From NCBI GenBank assembly GCA_934122035.1, contig CAKOVP010000013.1, positions 1 to 37,353 of the forward strand: a stretch of 37,353 bases of DNA. The letters are read 5' to 3'. This DNA is from an uncultured Clostridia bacterium. Lineage in GTDB: Bacteria > Bacillota > Clostridia > TANB77 > CAG-508. Positions 25,795 through 34,060 of this stretch are shown here, piece after piece (the stretch's first letter is position 1; every line of letters starts with the position of its first letter). Below the pieces are notes generated by a model. The model was not told where the DNA came from. It did no database searches and worked only from the letters and a program-made list of their open reading frames with translations. The position numbers were made by a program, and so were the translations under genes.

Positions 25795-25826
25795 TTATTT
25801 CCACATTCCCTTCTTAATGCTTAAAT

Positions 25827-25856
25827 AGCTTAAGATTTTTACTAAAACCTTAAGCT
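25827..25856. terminator. Stem-loop between the coiled-coil gene and ftsK
   Basis: The arms 25827-25839 and 25844-25856 (AGCTTAAG...CTTAAGCT) form a 13-bp stem with one mismatch and a 4-nt loop. The run of T lies on the + strand side, while both genes are on the minus strand, where the tail is only AUUUAAG. It is therefore a poor terminator for the operon and a better one for antisense transcription, or an mRNA processing or stability element. Confidence 0.5.
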
Positions 25857-25861
25857 CTTTT

Positions 25862-26299
25862 TTATTTTACTTCTTTTCTATTGTTTTCTATTACTTTTAG
25901 AGCATCTTCTAGTGTAACCTGAACACTTTCTAATATGCTATCTGCATATGCTTTTGTTCCATTAGATATTTCTCTTGCCATATCATTTGCATTTTCTATT
26001 ATTTTATTTTTTTGTTCATATGCTTTTTTGGTAATTTCGTGTTCATCTATCATAGATATAATTCTGTTTTCGGCTTCTTTTACTATTTCTTCTGCTTCTT
26101 CATTTGCTTTTGCAATTATTCTATCATGTTCTTCTTTAATTACTTTTGCTTGTTTTAATTCTTCTGGAAGTTTTAGTCTTATTTCTTTTATTATATCTAG
26201 CACCTGTTCTTTGTCTACTATAGCCTTATTTGTAAAAGGTAGCTTTTTACTATCTTCTAACATTTCCTCTATTGTTTCTAATAATGTAAAAATTTCCAT
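25862..26299 (-). CDS. Small coiled-coil protein resembling ATPase stalk subunits
   Basis: 145 residues, almost entirely helical, with a long Glu/Lys/Ala-rich central coiled coil (about 50-130: AKANEEAEEIVKEAENRI, then NKIIENANDMAREIS). The pattern resembles ATP synthase b-type or V-type H subunits and DivIVA-like proteins. Proteins of this kind are often encoded next to rsmD in Clostridia, where their role is unknown. No membrane helix is present. Its ATG directly follows the rsmD stop codon, and its ribosome site (AAAGGGG) lies inside the end of rsmD, so the two are translationally coupled. Confidence 0.75.
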   Translation of the reverse strand: MEIFTLLETIEEMLEDSKKLPFTNKAIVDKEQVLDIIKEIRLKLPEELKQAKVIKEEHDRIIAKANEEAEEIVKEAENRIISMIDEHEITKKAYEQKNKIIENANDMAREISNGTKAYADSILESVQVTLEDALKVIENNRKEVK

Positions 26300-26869
26300 T
26301 TAGGTTCCCCTTTCAGTTAAGAAAATAAGAGATGCTCTTCCATATTTTCTTAAATCGTACATATTATAATCTAATTTACTTTTGTCTAATTCTTCTAAAT
26401 CTCTCTTTGGTTCGTCTGTTTCTATTATAATTATGCCTTCTTCATTAAGCAATTTTGATTTGCTTATTTGTTCTAGCGCTTTTATGCTTAAATCTAATTT
26501 ATATGGCGGATCTAAAAATATTATATCAAATTTTACATTTTCTTTTTCAATTCTTTTTAAAGTCTCCATATAATCTGTATTATAAATTTTAGTTTTTTCT
26601 ATTAGTCTTGTTTTTTCCAAATTTTTGTTTATCATTTGTATTGCTTCTTTAGAGCAATCACATAAATATGCTTTTTGTGCACCTCTACTTAAAGCTTCTA
26701 TTGCTAGCGCTCCACTTCCTGCAAATAAGTCTAGCACTACTGCATCTGGTATTTTATTTTGTATTATATTAAAAAGTGATTCTTTTACTCTATCAAGAGT
26801 AGGTCTTGTGTTTATATTTTCTATTGAATGCAAAATACTTCCTCTTGCTGTTCCGCTTATTACTCTCAT
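26300..26869 (-). CDS. rsmD: 16S rRNA (guanine(966)-N(2))-methyltransferase RsmD
   Basis: 189 residues with the start used here. It begins MRVISGTARGSILHS, the typical RsmD start. It has the SAM-binding motif VLDLFAGSGALAIEALSRGA and the catalytic DPPY motif in FDIIFLDPPYKLD. It methylates G966 of 16S rRNA during 30S assembly. A longer ORF starts at 26908, but GGAGG lies just before the ATG at 26869 and a probable promoter -10 covers the ATG at 26908, so the shorter form is correct. It is the first gene of a run that continues with the coiled-coil protein and ftsK. Confidence 0.94.
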   Translation of the reverse strand: MRVISGTARGSILHSIENINTRPTLDRVKESLFNIIQNKIPDAVVLDLFAGSGALAIEALSRGAQKAYLCDCSKEAIQMINKNLEKTRLIEKTKIYNTDYMETLKRIEKENVKFDIIFLDPPYKLDLSIKALEQISKSKLLNEEGIIIIETDEPKRDLEELDKSKLDYNMYDLRKYGRASLIFLTERGT

Positions 26870-26907
26870 TAAAGCCTCCACTTCCATTTTTATAATACCA
26901 TATAACA

Positions 26908-26936
26908 TATATATTATTTTTTTTACAACTTGTCAA
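26908..26936 (-). promoter_or_regulatory. Promoter of the rsmD-ftsK run
   Basis: On the minus strand there is a perfect TTGACA -35 (26931-26936), a 17-nt spacer and TATATA (26908-26913). Transcription would begin near 26901, inside the extended rsmD ORF, which supports the internal start at 26869. Confidence 0.65.
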
Positions 26937-26993
26937 TATATATAACTTAATTGTAATACAGATTTAATACAGCTGTAACATTTTTAAAACATT

Positions 26994-27033
26994 AAAGGAT
27001 TTGGCTTAAGTTAAAATTTAAGTCAAATCCCTT
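26994..27033 (-). terminator. Terminator after divIVA
   Basis: The arms GGATTTGGCTTAA (26997-27009) and TTAAGTCAAATCC (27018-27030) pair with one mismatch and an 8-nt loop. On the minus strand the hairpin is followed by UUUAAUGUUUU. It ends the sepF-divIVA transcript before the rsmD promoter. Confidence 0.7.
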
Positions 27034-27048
27034 TTACTTCTGTTTATT

Positions 27049-27507
27049 TTACGCATCTTGTCCTTTGTTAATATCTTTTATTAACTCTAATTGAGAGATT
27101 AACAAAGATTCCATTTTTGCTTTGTATACGTCAAATTGTTTTTGTAAGTCTTCGTATTCTTTTTTCTTTATTATTAATTGTTGTTCCAAATTTGCTAAAG
27201 ATTGTTTTGCTTCTGCTTGTGCATCTTTTATTATTTGATCTGCTTGTTGTTTTGCAACATTTTTTATATCTTCTGCAGTAGATTGGGCCATTATTAATGT
27301 ATTGTTAAGAGTTCCTTCTATAGATTTATAATGTTTTAGACTTGCTTCTAGTTCGTCTATTTTGCTTTGATTCTCATTATTATCTTTATATATTTTTTCA
27401 TAGCAAGCTGTAAGGTCATCTAAAAAGTCATCAACTTCCTCAACGCTGTAACCATTCATCATTTGTTTTGAAAATTTCTTATTTTCTATGTCTAATGGTG
27501 TTATCAT
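27049..27507 (-). CDS. divIVA: DivIVA-family cell division/polarity protein
   Basis: 152 residues. The N-terminus (TPLDIENKKFSKQMMNGYSV then EEVDDFLDDL, residues 3-32) is the DivIVA lipid-binding domain that recognises curved membrane at septa and poles. The rest is a coiled coil (about 33-145) with the typical AQSTAEDIKNVAKQQADQII segment. It is on the short side for the family. AGGAGG lies 5-6 nt before the ATG. It lies 25 bp after sepF; the YggT and S4-domain genes that often separate these two genes in Firmicutes are absent here. Confidence 0.94.
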   Translation of the reverse strand: MITPLDIENKKFSKQMMNGYSVEEVDDFLDDLTACYEKIYKDNNENQSKIDELEASLKHYKSIEGTLNNTLIMAQSTAEDIKNVAKQQADQIIKDAQAEAKQSLANLEQQLIIKKKEYEDLQKQFDVYKAKMESLLISQLELIKDINKGQDA

Positions 27508-27532
27508 AATTGCCTCCTAATTTAGCTTATAT

Positions 27533-28012
27533 CTAGTTGTTTCCTGAATTTTTTAACCAAGAAACAGATAGCTTATTTTTTATTTCTTCTCTTGCCATTT
27601 CATTTGTTATTTCGTAGTTATATGGTGCTATTAAGAATATTGAGTTAGAAACTTTTTGAATGTGTCCATCTAAAGCGTGAACTGCTCCACTAACAACATC
27701 TATAATTCTTCTTGCAATATCTTTATTTACATATTCCAAGTTTACAATTACAGATTGTTTTTCTTTTAATAAATCACATATATCTTCTGCTTGATCAAAA
27801 GTTGTTGGTTGAGATATAACCATTCTAACCTGTTGTGCTTGTGGCATACTTACAACTTTAGAATTGTTCTTTCTTCCCCATATTCTATTTTCTTTATTAC
27901 TATTTTCTTCTTCGTTTTCGTTTTCTTCTACTTCTTCGTATTCTTCTTCCTCGTTCTCATCTGCATCCATTCCGAATGCTCCCCATATTTTGTTCATTAT
28001 AGCTCCTGACAT
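27533..28012 (-). CDS. sepF: Cell division protein SepF
   Basis: 159 residues. SepF bundles FtsZ filaments and anchors them to the membrane. The N-terminal part (about 6-15, MNKIWGAFGM) fits the membrane-binding amphipathic helix, followed by an acidic linker (residues 16-41, mostly Glu/Asn). The C-terminal SepF domain (about 62-150) has KQSVIVNLEYVNKDIARRII, DVVSGAVHALDGHIQK and IFLIAPYNYEI. Two starts are possible: ATG at 28012 with AGGAGG 7 nt upstream, and ATG at 27997 with AGGAG at 5 nt, which gives the more canonical N-terminus. I kept the first because of its stronger ribosome site. Confidence 0.95.
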   Translation of the reverse strand: MSGAIMNKIWGAFGMDADENEEEEYEEVEENENEEENSNKENRIWGRKNNSKVVSMPQAQQVRMVISQPTTFDQAEDICDLLKEKQSVIVNLEYVNKDIARRIIDVVSGAVHALDGHIQKVSNSIFLIAPYNYEITNEMAREEIKNKLSVSWLKNSGNN

Positions 28013-28056
28013 TATAAACCTCCTAATTTAATCGTCCTTTGTTATTAGCTAACCAT

Positions 28057-28085
28057 AGTATCTAACTTTTTTCTAATATTGTCAA
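28057..28085 (-). promoter_or_regulatory. Candidate sepF promoter
   Basis: On the minus strand a perfect TTGACA -35 (28080-28085) is followed after 17 nt by GATACT (28057-28062), with an alternative TACTAT at a 19-nt spacing. It lies about 50 nt upstream of the sepF start. Confidence 0.5.
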
Positions 28086-28128
28086 TACTTTTTATGTATT
28101 GTAATGTTATTTTAAGTGTTTTGTAACA

Positions 28129-29436
28129 TTATTGTAATAATTGTTCTTCTGTTGGATTAATAACAATTTCATCATATAAATTTATATTTTTCATACTGTA
28201 AATTTCTTTACTTGTAAATCCTAGTTCTTTAAGTTCATCTGTTGTGTATTGCTTTACAATGCAATATTCATCATTTTGTTTTAATATTTTTACAAGCATT
28301 TTTATATAATAACCATTTCTATTTCTTACTATATAATTTAATCCATCTACTTGCTTTATTGCAGAGTTTGGAATTCTATAGCCTTTTGCACTCCACCAGA
28401 TTATATCTATAGATATTTTTCTGTATGCAATTAGATCTTCCACATTTTTTTCTATTTTTAGAGTTATAGTTCTACTCTCGTCGTTTTCTTCTATTATATT
28501 TGTAATTGTTGCACTCACTTCTTCTGAATTTTGAAGTCTTATTTTTATGCTATCACCTACTTTAGCGTTTTTAGCGTTTTCTGTATTAGAGTTAAATATT
28601 ATGTAGCATTGATAATTGTCTATTATCTTTCCCATTTCTTCACTACTTGCAACAGCTTGACCATTTTTCAAATTTAAATTTTCTAAAAATTCTTTGTTGA
28701 ACTCTCCGAATTTTTCTGTTGTTAATACTTCTTCTAATCCATCTATTCTATAAGAAACAATGCCACTACCTGGTGCAGATATGTATTCTGAGTTTTTATT
28801 TAGTTGTTCTTCATATTCTGCTTTTTGTTCTATTATTTTTTTTAGATTAGAGCCAGAAGGGCTATAATCTCCTGTTATTTTAGCTTTTTTAGATATATTT
28901 TCTACTATTTCTTTTTTGTATTCCTTTATTTTTTGAACGGATTTTACATCATATGTAGAATTAAGTTCTTTTTCAATCTGACTTTCTAATAATTTTATGT
29001 CACTACTAAATGCTCCTGTTTCATTCTCCATAACTTTTTGTATGGCAGAGTTTAAACTTGCAATTTTTTGTTTTATTTCTTCCTCTCCAGAAGAATAATA
29101 TCTAAAAATTGAGTCCCCCTTTGCAACTCTTTCACCTTCATTTTTTATTTTTACCATTCCGTTTTTATAGTTTTGTCCTCTAACAACAGTCTCATCTCTT
29201 ACTATATAACCATTTACAGTTTCTTCTTGCGAGACCTCTCCATTTGTTACAATAAATACATCTGTAGACTTATTCACAATAGCAATTAAAACATAAAAAG
29301 CATACGAAAGAATTGCTATAATAATTATAGCAACAATTGCAATTTTAACTTTATTAATAGACTTTGTAGTATTTTCACTATTTTCTGTTTCTAAGTTATT
29401 ATTAAGTCTTGTGTTTTTCTTTTCTTTTTTGCTCAC
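28129..29436 (-). CDS. HlyD-like membrane-anchored adaptor protein
   Basis: 435 residues with a charged cytoplasmic start, one membrane helix (about 30-54) and a long extracytoplasmic part. The domain order is that of membrane-fusion proteins: a barrel-sandwich/lipoyl-like half (NGYIVRDETVV, GMVKIKNEGERVAKGD, about 80-115), a coiled-coil hairpin (about 120-205), the second lipoyl half (YISAPGSGIVSYRIDGLE) and a C-terminal beta domain. No partner ABC or MFS transporter is in the window. In Clostridia such genes are often found beside sepF, so it may serve the envelope or division rather than export. It starts at GTG with AAGGAG upstream, 13 bp after miaA. Confidence 0.75.
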   Translation of the reverse strand: MSKKEKKNTRLNNNLETENSENTTKSINKVKIAIVAIIIIAILSYAFYVLIAIVNKSTDVFIVTNGEVSQEETVNGYIVRDETVVRGQNYKNGMVKIKNEGERVAKGDSIFRYYSSGEEEIKQKIASLNSAIQKVMENETGAFSSDIKLLESQIEKELNSTYDVKSVQKIKEYKKEIVENISKKAKITGDYSPSGSNLKKIIEQKAEYEEQLNKNSEYISAPGSGIVSYRIDGLEEVLTTEKFGEFNKEFLENLNLKNGQAVASSEEMGKIIDNYQCYIIFNSNTENAKNAKVGDSIKIRLQNSEEVSATITNIIEENDESRTITLKIEKNVEDLIAYRKISIDIIWWSAKGYRIPNSAIKQVDGLNYIVRNRNGYYIKMLVKILKQNDEYCIVKQYTTDELKELGFTSKEIYSMKNINLYDEIVINPTEEQLLQ

Positions 29437-29449
29437 TATTTTTCGCTCC

Positions 29450-30373
29450 TTAACTCTTTTTTAAGTTTTCTAAAATAATGTCTATATTACTTTGTGTATC
29501 ATTTAACCCATTTAGCCAAGTTATATTTTCAATTTTTCTAAACCAAGTTAATTGTCTTTTAGCATACCTTCTTGTTTCCATTTTTATTTTTTCTATCATT
29601 TCTTCTTTTGTGTACTTTCCATTTATATAATCTATTACTTCTTTATATCCTATTGCTTGAATTGATGTATAAAGTTCTTCTCCATATTTTTTATATAATC
29701 TTTGGACCTCTTCTAATAGGCCATTTTCAAGCATTATATCTACTCTTTTATTTATTCTTTCATACAATATTTCTCTTGGCATATCTATGGCAAAAACTCT
29801 AAAATCATATTTTACACCATTTTTTCTAGACTCAATTTCTAGTTCTGTTTTTGTTTTTCCTGTTTGATTATATATTTCTAATACTCTTAAAATTCTTTTT
29901 TGGTCATTAGGGCTAATCTTTTCCATAGCTTTTTCGTCTATCTCTTTTGCCATATTGTAAAGCTTATTTAGTCCTTCTTTTTCTGCTATTTCTTCTAATT
30001 TTTTTCTATATTCTAAATCTGTTTCTATTTCGGGATAATCTATTCCATATATCAATGAATTTACATATAACCCTGTTCCACCAACAATAATTGGAAATTT
30101 ATTATCTTGTATTGTTTCTTCAATTGCATTTGTGGCATCTTTTTTATATTCAGAAACACTATATCTATTAGTTGGTTTCACATTTCCTATTAAATAATGT
30201 TTTATTCCTTGCATTTCTTCTTTAGTTGGTTTTGCAGTTCCAATATCCATTTCATCATAAATTTGCATAGAATCTGCAGAGATTATTTGGCCATTTATTT
30301 TTTTTGCAAGTTCTATTGATAATGATGTTTTTCCACTCGCAGTTGGTCCACATATAACAACTACTTTTTCCAC
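29450..30373 (-). CDS. miaA: tRNA dimethylallyltransferase MiaA
   Basis: 307 residues, normal length. It adds an isopentenyl group to A37 of tRNAs that read codons starting with U. The P-loop GPTASGKT is at 9-16. SADSMQIYDEMDIGTAKPTK, VGGTGLYVNSLIYG and AIGYKEVIDYINGKYTKEE are family signatures. It starts at GTG, with AAGGAGG about 9 nt upstream. It lies between the small four-helix membrane protein and the HlyD-like gene; in many Clostridia miaA directly follows mutL. Confidence 0.96.
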   Translation of the reverse strand: MEKVVVICGPTASGKTSLSIELAKKINGQIISADSMQIYDEMDIGTAKPTKEEMQGIKHYLIGNVKPTNRYSVSEYKKDATNAIEETIQDNKFPIIVGGTGLYVNSLIYGIDYPEIETDLEYRKKLEEIAEKEGLNKLYNMAKEIDEKAMEKISPNDQKRILRVLEIYNQTGKTKTELEIESRKNGVKYDFRVFAIDMPREILYERINKRVDIMLENGLLEEVQRLYKKYGEELYTSIQAIGYKEVIDYINGKYTKEEMIEKIKMETRRYAKRQLTWFRKIENITWLNGLNDTQSNIDIILENLKKS

Positions 30374-30454
30374 TTTTACTATTTCCTCCTTATTTTTAGC
30401 ACAACTCCTGAATTATGAAGGAATTTAAGTCTAAACCTTTTATCTTGCTATAAT

Positions 30455-30988
30455 TTAGTGATTCTCATTTTGTACTATATTTGTTATATTTGAAGTATTT
30501 TCTATTATATTTAAATTTTCAATATTTTTTTGTTCATTTGCAGAATTTGTTGCAGCATTTTGCATTTCATTATATACATTTATTATTCCTGTTTGAATAT
30601 TTCTAAAATAGAAAAATTCTGTAACAAGCACTATTACTGTAACAATTATCATAAGTGTTGTTCTTCTGTTTAATTTTTCTTGTGAAATTTCATTGTTTTT
30701 TCTTTTATTATATCCTCTAATTAAAATTGGAAGTATTATTATTGTGTTTACTGGTACAAACGTAAATGTTATCATACTTTTTGCATTTTTTGTAACCTCT
30801 TTATTTCCTATTCCAATCGAACTAAAGAAATATACTATTAATATAAGTATATACATTACTCCCATTGCAATCATTGTGTACATTAGCCTTTTACTTTTTT
30901 CTATCTTTTTATCGAAAGAATAATATACCAATAGAATTGCTACTATATTTGCTAATAATATAAATATTGTTAAAACTAAGTTTATCAT
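30455..30988 (-). CDS. Four-helix small membrane protein between mutL and miaA
   Basis: 177 residues with hydrophobic segments at about 2-23, 36-60, 70-89 and 107-127, and an Asn/Glu-rich C-terminal tail (about 135-177: NSANEQKNIENLN, ending VQNENH). Basic residues between helices 1 and 2 (KKIEKSKR) suggest that loop is cytoplasmic. I do not recognise a family. The ribosome site is weak (AAGGAAT). It is co-directional with mutL and miaA and probably in the same transcript. No function can be assigned. Confidence 0.65.
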   Translation of the reverse strand: MINLVLTIFILLANIVAILLVYYSFDKKIEKSKRLMYTMIAMGVMYILILIVYFFSSIGIGNKEVTKNAKSMITFTFVPVNTIIILPILIRGYNKRKNNEISQEKLNRRTTLMIIVTVIVLVTEFFYFRNIQTGIINVYNEMQNAATNSANEQKNIENLNIIENTSNITNIVQNENH

Positions 30989-31109
30989 TTTTTATTACAT
31001 TCCTTGTATAATAATTTAGATTTTTAAGGATTTACCTATAAACCTATTTTTATTAAAAAAAGTATTTGTTTATTTATTTTTTAACCTTTAACTATTGCTT
31101 TCTAAATAT

Positions 31110-33722
31110 CTATTTCCTTCTAGAAAATTTCTTTTCTATATCTGCTTTAGTCATTTTTATTGCAGATGTTGAGCCTTCTGTTACATCAAATGGTTCTGGA
31201 AGTACTAATAGTTTATCTAATAATGCTACCGCTTCTTGTGCATTTTGTATTTTCTTTTCTTGGTTTGCAGAATTTTTAGCAAGACATCTTATAAATTTTT
31301 CTTCTATTTCCTGTTTTGCAGTTCTTGCAACTGTATTAATTTCTTCTAGTGTATCTAAGAAAATATCCTTTGTTTCTAAGTCTACTATAATTTCTGGAAC
31401 TCCACTTATTTTTAGAGTATTTTCTCCAAATTCTTCTATAGAAAATCCTGCTTTTTCAAACATTTCTCTATTATCTTTGTATATTCCCATTTGCTTATAT
31501 GTTAATGTAACAATGTCTGGAAGAAGCATTAATTGTGAATTTCTATTGTTTGAATAATAATTATTTTTTATATTCTCGTATACAATTCTCTCATTTGCCT
31601 TTTTTTGATCTATTATATACAAACTATCCTGCATTTCGATTACAAAATAATTTTCAAACGCTATTCCAATGTACTTATACACAGGTTTTACACTAAATTC
31701 TTCATTATTTCCAAATACAGATAAATTTTCTTCGCCTGTTGTTGGCTTAAATTCAGAGGATACATCTATTTTCTCTTTTTCTTCCTGAGGTTTAACAGCA
31801 AGTCCAAAATTCTTTTCATACATTTTTAAGAAATCATAATCATTATATGATTTTTCTTCTTGAGTACTACTTTCTATTTTCTCTTCTTGGTTACTTAAAG
31901 TTTCACCACTATATTGATTATTTTCTATAACTGGTTGATTTTTTAATTCGTTATTAAAGTTTTCTTTTATTTTTTCTTCTATATTATTTTGAGTATTCTC
32001 TTTCTCATTTGTAGAACCCTCTTCATTAATATTTTCTTTTGTAATAATGCCTTCATAGTTTAATTCTGTTTTTGGTTCTATTGTATATTTCTCTTTTGGT
32101 TGTTCTATTTGTGTTTCTATGATTGGAGTAGTATCTTCATTTTTTTCAAATGGCTCAATTTTTGGTTCTGTTTCTTGCTTTTCTTCAAGTATATTAGTTG
32201 TAGTATCAACTTTTATATCTTGCTTTGCACTATTTATTGTATTTTCTATATTAGATATTGTATTTAGTGCCTCTTGTAGCTTATTTTCTGGCTCTATATT
32301 TATTACTGATATTGGATTATATGTTTCTGTATTTTCATTTACTGTAAGCTTTGATTTTTCTATATTGGTAGTTGATTCTAAACTGATATTTTTATTAAAT
32401 ATTGAGTTTGCATGTTCCTCTTGATAATTAGTATTTGTAATTGTATTCGTTCCTGGTAAGTCTTTTACTTTGTCTACTATGTTTTGCATTCTCTTAAGTT
32501 TTGCCATAACTTGTTCAAAAGTTTCTTCATTCTTTACTTCTTTTTCACTTGGTTCAGGCTCATTTTTATAAATTTTTGTATAATCATTTACAGATTCTTC
32601 TGCTTTTTTCTCATTTGTTTCTATGTTTGTATAATTATTTGTAGGTATTACTGTTTTATTTTCATTTATTTTTGTATCTGTAATTTTTTTTTGCAAGTCA
32701 TTTATTTCTTCTAAAGCAGTTTTTTCTTGTGTATTATCACTTAAAAGTGCTTCTTTTATTGAGTGATATACTGCTTTAAAAATTTTACTTTCGTCTTGAA
32801 ATCTAACTTCCAATTTAGCAGGATGAACGTTAACATCCACTTTTCTTGGGTCCATAGTTAAATTTAAAACTAAAAATCCATGTTTTCCAGGTGCAAGTAG
32901 TCCTTTAAAAGCTTGTTCTGCAGAGCTTGATAATGTTTTATCTTTTACAAATCTATTATTTACAAAAAATAATTGATTAGCTCTATTAGATCTTGAAATT
33001 ACAGGTTTTCCAACCACTCCTTTTACTTCTATATCCTCATATTTATAGTCTACATTTATTAAGTTCATCGCAACTTCTTTACCAAATATGTTGTATATAA
33101 CAGCCTTTATGTCACCATTTCCAGAAGTCTGAATTACAGTTTTTCCTGTATTTATAAATTTTACAGCAATTTCTGGGTGTACTAGAGCAATTCTTGTTAC
33201 TACATCTTCTATATAACCAGATTCTGTAAAATCTTTTTTTAGAAATTTATATCTTACAGGAGTATTAAAGAATAAGTTTTCGATTGTAATGCTTGTACCA
33301 TTTTGGCAGCCAGCCTCTTGTTTTTCTATTATTTTTCCGCCTTCTGCAACTACTTGATAGCCTATATCATTTTCTCTTGTTTTTGAAACAAGTGTTACCT
33401 TTGCAATAGCTGCAATACTAGCCAAAGCTTCACCTCTAAAGCCCATAGATGTAATCTCATTTAATTCATCTGCATTTCTTAATTTGCTTGTTGCGTGTCT
33501 TTCAAAGGCAATTTCCATATCATCTGGCATTATTCCCTTTCCATTATCTGTAACACGAATATACGAAATTCCACCATTTCTAATTTCTACTGTAATTGAT
33601 GTTGCTCCCGCATCTATAGAATTTTCCATTACTTCCTTAATTGCAGATGCTGGTCTTTCTATAACTTCTCCAGCCGCAATTTTGTTTATAGTTAAATCGT
33701 CTAGTAATATAATTTTTCCCAT
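31110..33722 (-). CDS. mutL: DNA mismatch repair protein MutL, long linker, degraded endonuclease motif
   Basis: 870 residues from the ATG at 33722, against about 600-650 for most bacterial MutL. The N-terminal GHKL ATPase domain is intact: E33 and N34 in MENSIDAGA, DNGKGI at 59-64 and GFRGEAL at 94-100. The linker (about 330-680) is extremely rich in Glu, Asn, Thr, Lys and Ile and looks disordered. The C-terminal dimerisation domain starts near VYKYIGIAFENYFVIE. The endonuclease motif DQHAx2Ex4E reads DQKKANERIVYE (705-716), so the metal-binding His is Lys, and the usual CPHGRP is replaced by VTEGST (847-852). It may therefore lack nicking activity. An in-frame GTG at 33743 gives 7 more residues and cannot be excluded. 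No mutS is in the window. Confidence 0.92.
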   Translation of the reverse strand: MGKIILLDDLTINKIAAGEVIERPASAIKEVMENSIDAGATSITVEIRNGGISYIRVTDNGKGIMPDDMEIAFERHATSKLRNADELNEITSMGFRGEALASIAAIAKVTLVSKTRENDIGYQVVAEGGKIIEKQEAGCQNGTSITIENLFFNTPVRYKFLKKDFTESGYIEDVVTRIALVHPEIAVKFINTGKTVIQTSGNGDIKAVIYNIFGKEVAMNLINVDYKYEDIEVKGVVGKPVISRSNRANQLFFVNNRFVKDKTLSSSAEQAFKGLLAPGKHGFLVLNLTMDPRKVDVNVHPAKLEVRFQDESKIFKAVYHSIKEALLSDNTQEKTALEEINDLQKKITDTKINENKTVIPTNNYTNIETNEKKAEESVNDYTKIYKNEPEPSEKEVKNEETFEQVMAKLKRMQNIVDKVKDLPGTNTITNTNYQEEHANSIFNKNISLESTTNIEKSKLTVNENTETYNPISVINIEPENKLQEALNTISNIENTINSAKQDIKVDTTTNILEEKQETEPKIEPFEKNEDTTPIIETQIEQPKEKYTIEPKTELNYEGIITKENINEEGSTNEKENTQNNIEEKIKENFNNELKNQPVIENNQYSGETLSNQEEKIESSTQEEKSYNDYDFLKMYEKNFGLAVKPQEEKEKIDVSSEFKPTTGEENLSVFGNNEEFSVKPVYKYIGIAFENYFVIEMQDSLYIIDQKKANERIVYENIKNNYYSNNRNSQLMLLPDIVTLTYKQMGIYKDNREMFEKAGFSIEEFGENTLKISGVPEIIVDLETKDIFLDTLEEINTVARTAKQEIEEKFIRCLAKNSANQEKKIQNAQEAVALLDKLLVLPEPFDVTEGSTSAIKMTKADIEKKFSRRK

Positions 33723-33898
33723 TTTTATTTCAACTTCTTTCACGGTTTCTTTTCTTTCACGATTATATCATTAATTGTATTTTTTTGTATAGGGTTTTTA
33801 TAAATTTTTTGGCGTTTGTAACACTTATTTTTATTTTGAATACTATATAACATAACTAAAGAATTTAAAATTATTTTCTATATAAGGAGGTATTCCAA

Positions 33899-34000
33899 AT
33901 GGGAAATTGTTGTTGTAACAATAATAGTGAGCTACTTTGGTTCATAATATTATTCTTATTGCTTTTCTGCTGTGGATGCGGATGTGGATGTAACAGATAA
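33899..34000 (+). CDS. 33-residue Cys-rich single-helix membrane peptide (copy 1)
   Basis: A small ORF with AAGGAGG 8 nt before its ATG. The peptide starts MGNCCCNNNSE, has one hydrophobic helix (about 12-23, LLWFIILFLLLF) and ends CCGCGCGCNR: 8 Cys in 33 residues, clustered on both sides of the helix. The layout recalls the very small hydrophobic sporulation peptides of Bacillus (YjcZ type), but those are not Cys-rich. It probably sits in the membrane or on the spore or cell surface and may bind metal. It is divergent from mutL and followed by a second similar gene. Confidence 0.75.
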   Translation: MGNCCCNNNSELLWFIILFLLLFCCGCGCGCNR

Positions 34001-34060
34001 TAAGCTTACTGAGATTTTTTAATAACTTTTGTGTAGTACTTATTTTAGGAGGTGAATTTT

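Noticed and set aside
25541..25804. Minus-strand 87-residue ORF overlapping the start of ftsK
   Set aside because: It is an out-of-frame reading of the ftsK N-terminus, rich in Lys, Asn, Cys and Ser and without a ribosome site of its own.
26870..26908. Longer RsmD start at 26908
   Set aside because: A promoter -10 covers that ATG and GGAGG precedes the ATG at 26869, which also gives the standard RsmD N-terminus.
33744..33898. Sporulation sigma-factor promoter before the Cys-rich peptides (CATAACTAA near 33850)
   Set aside because: The -10-like sequence is close to a sigma-E/K pattern, but I could not find a convincing -35 at the right distance.
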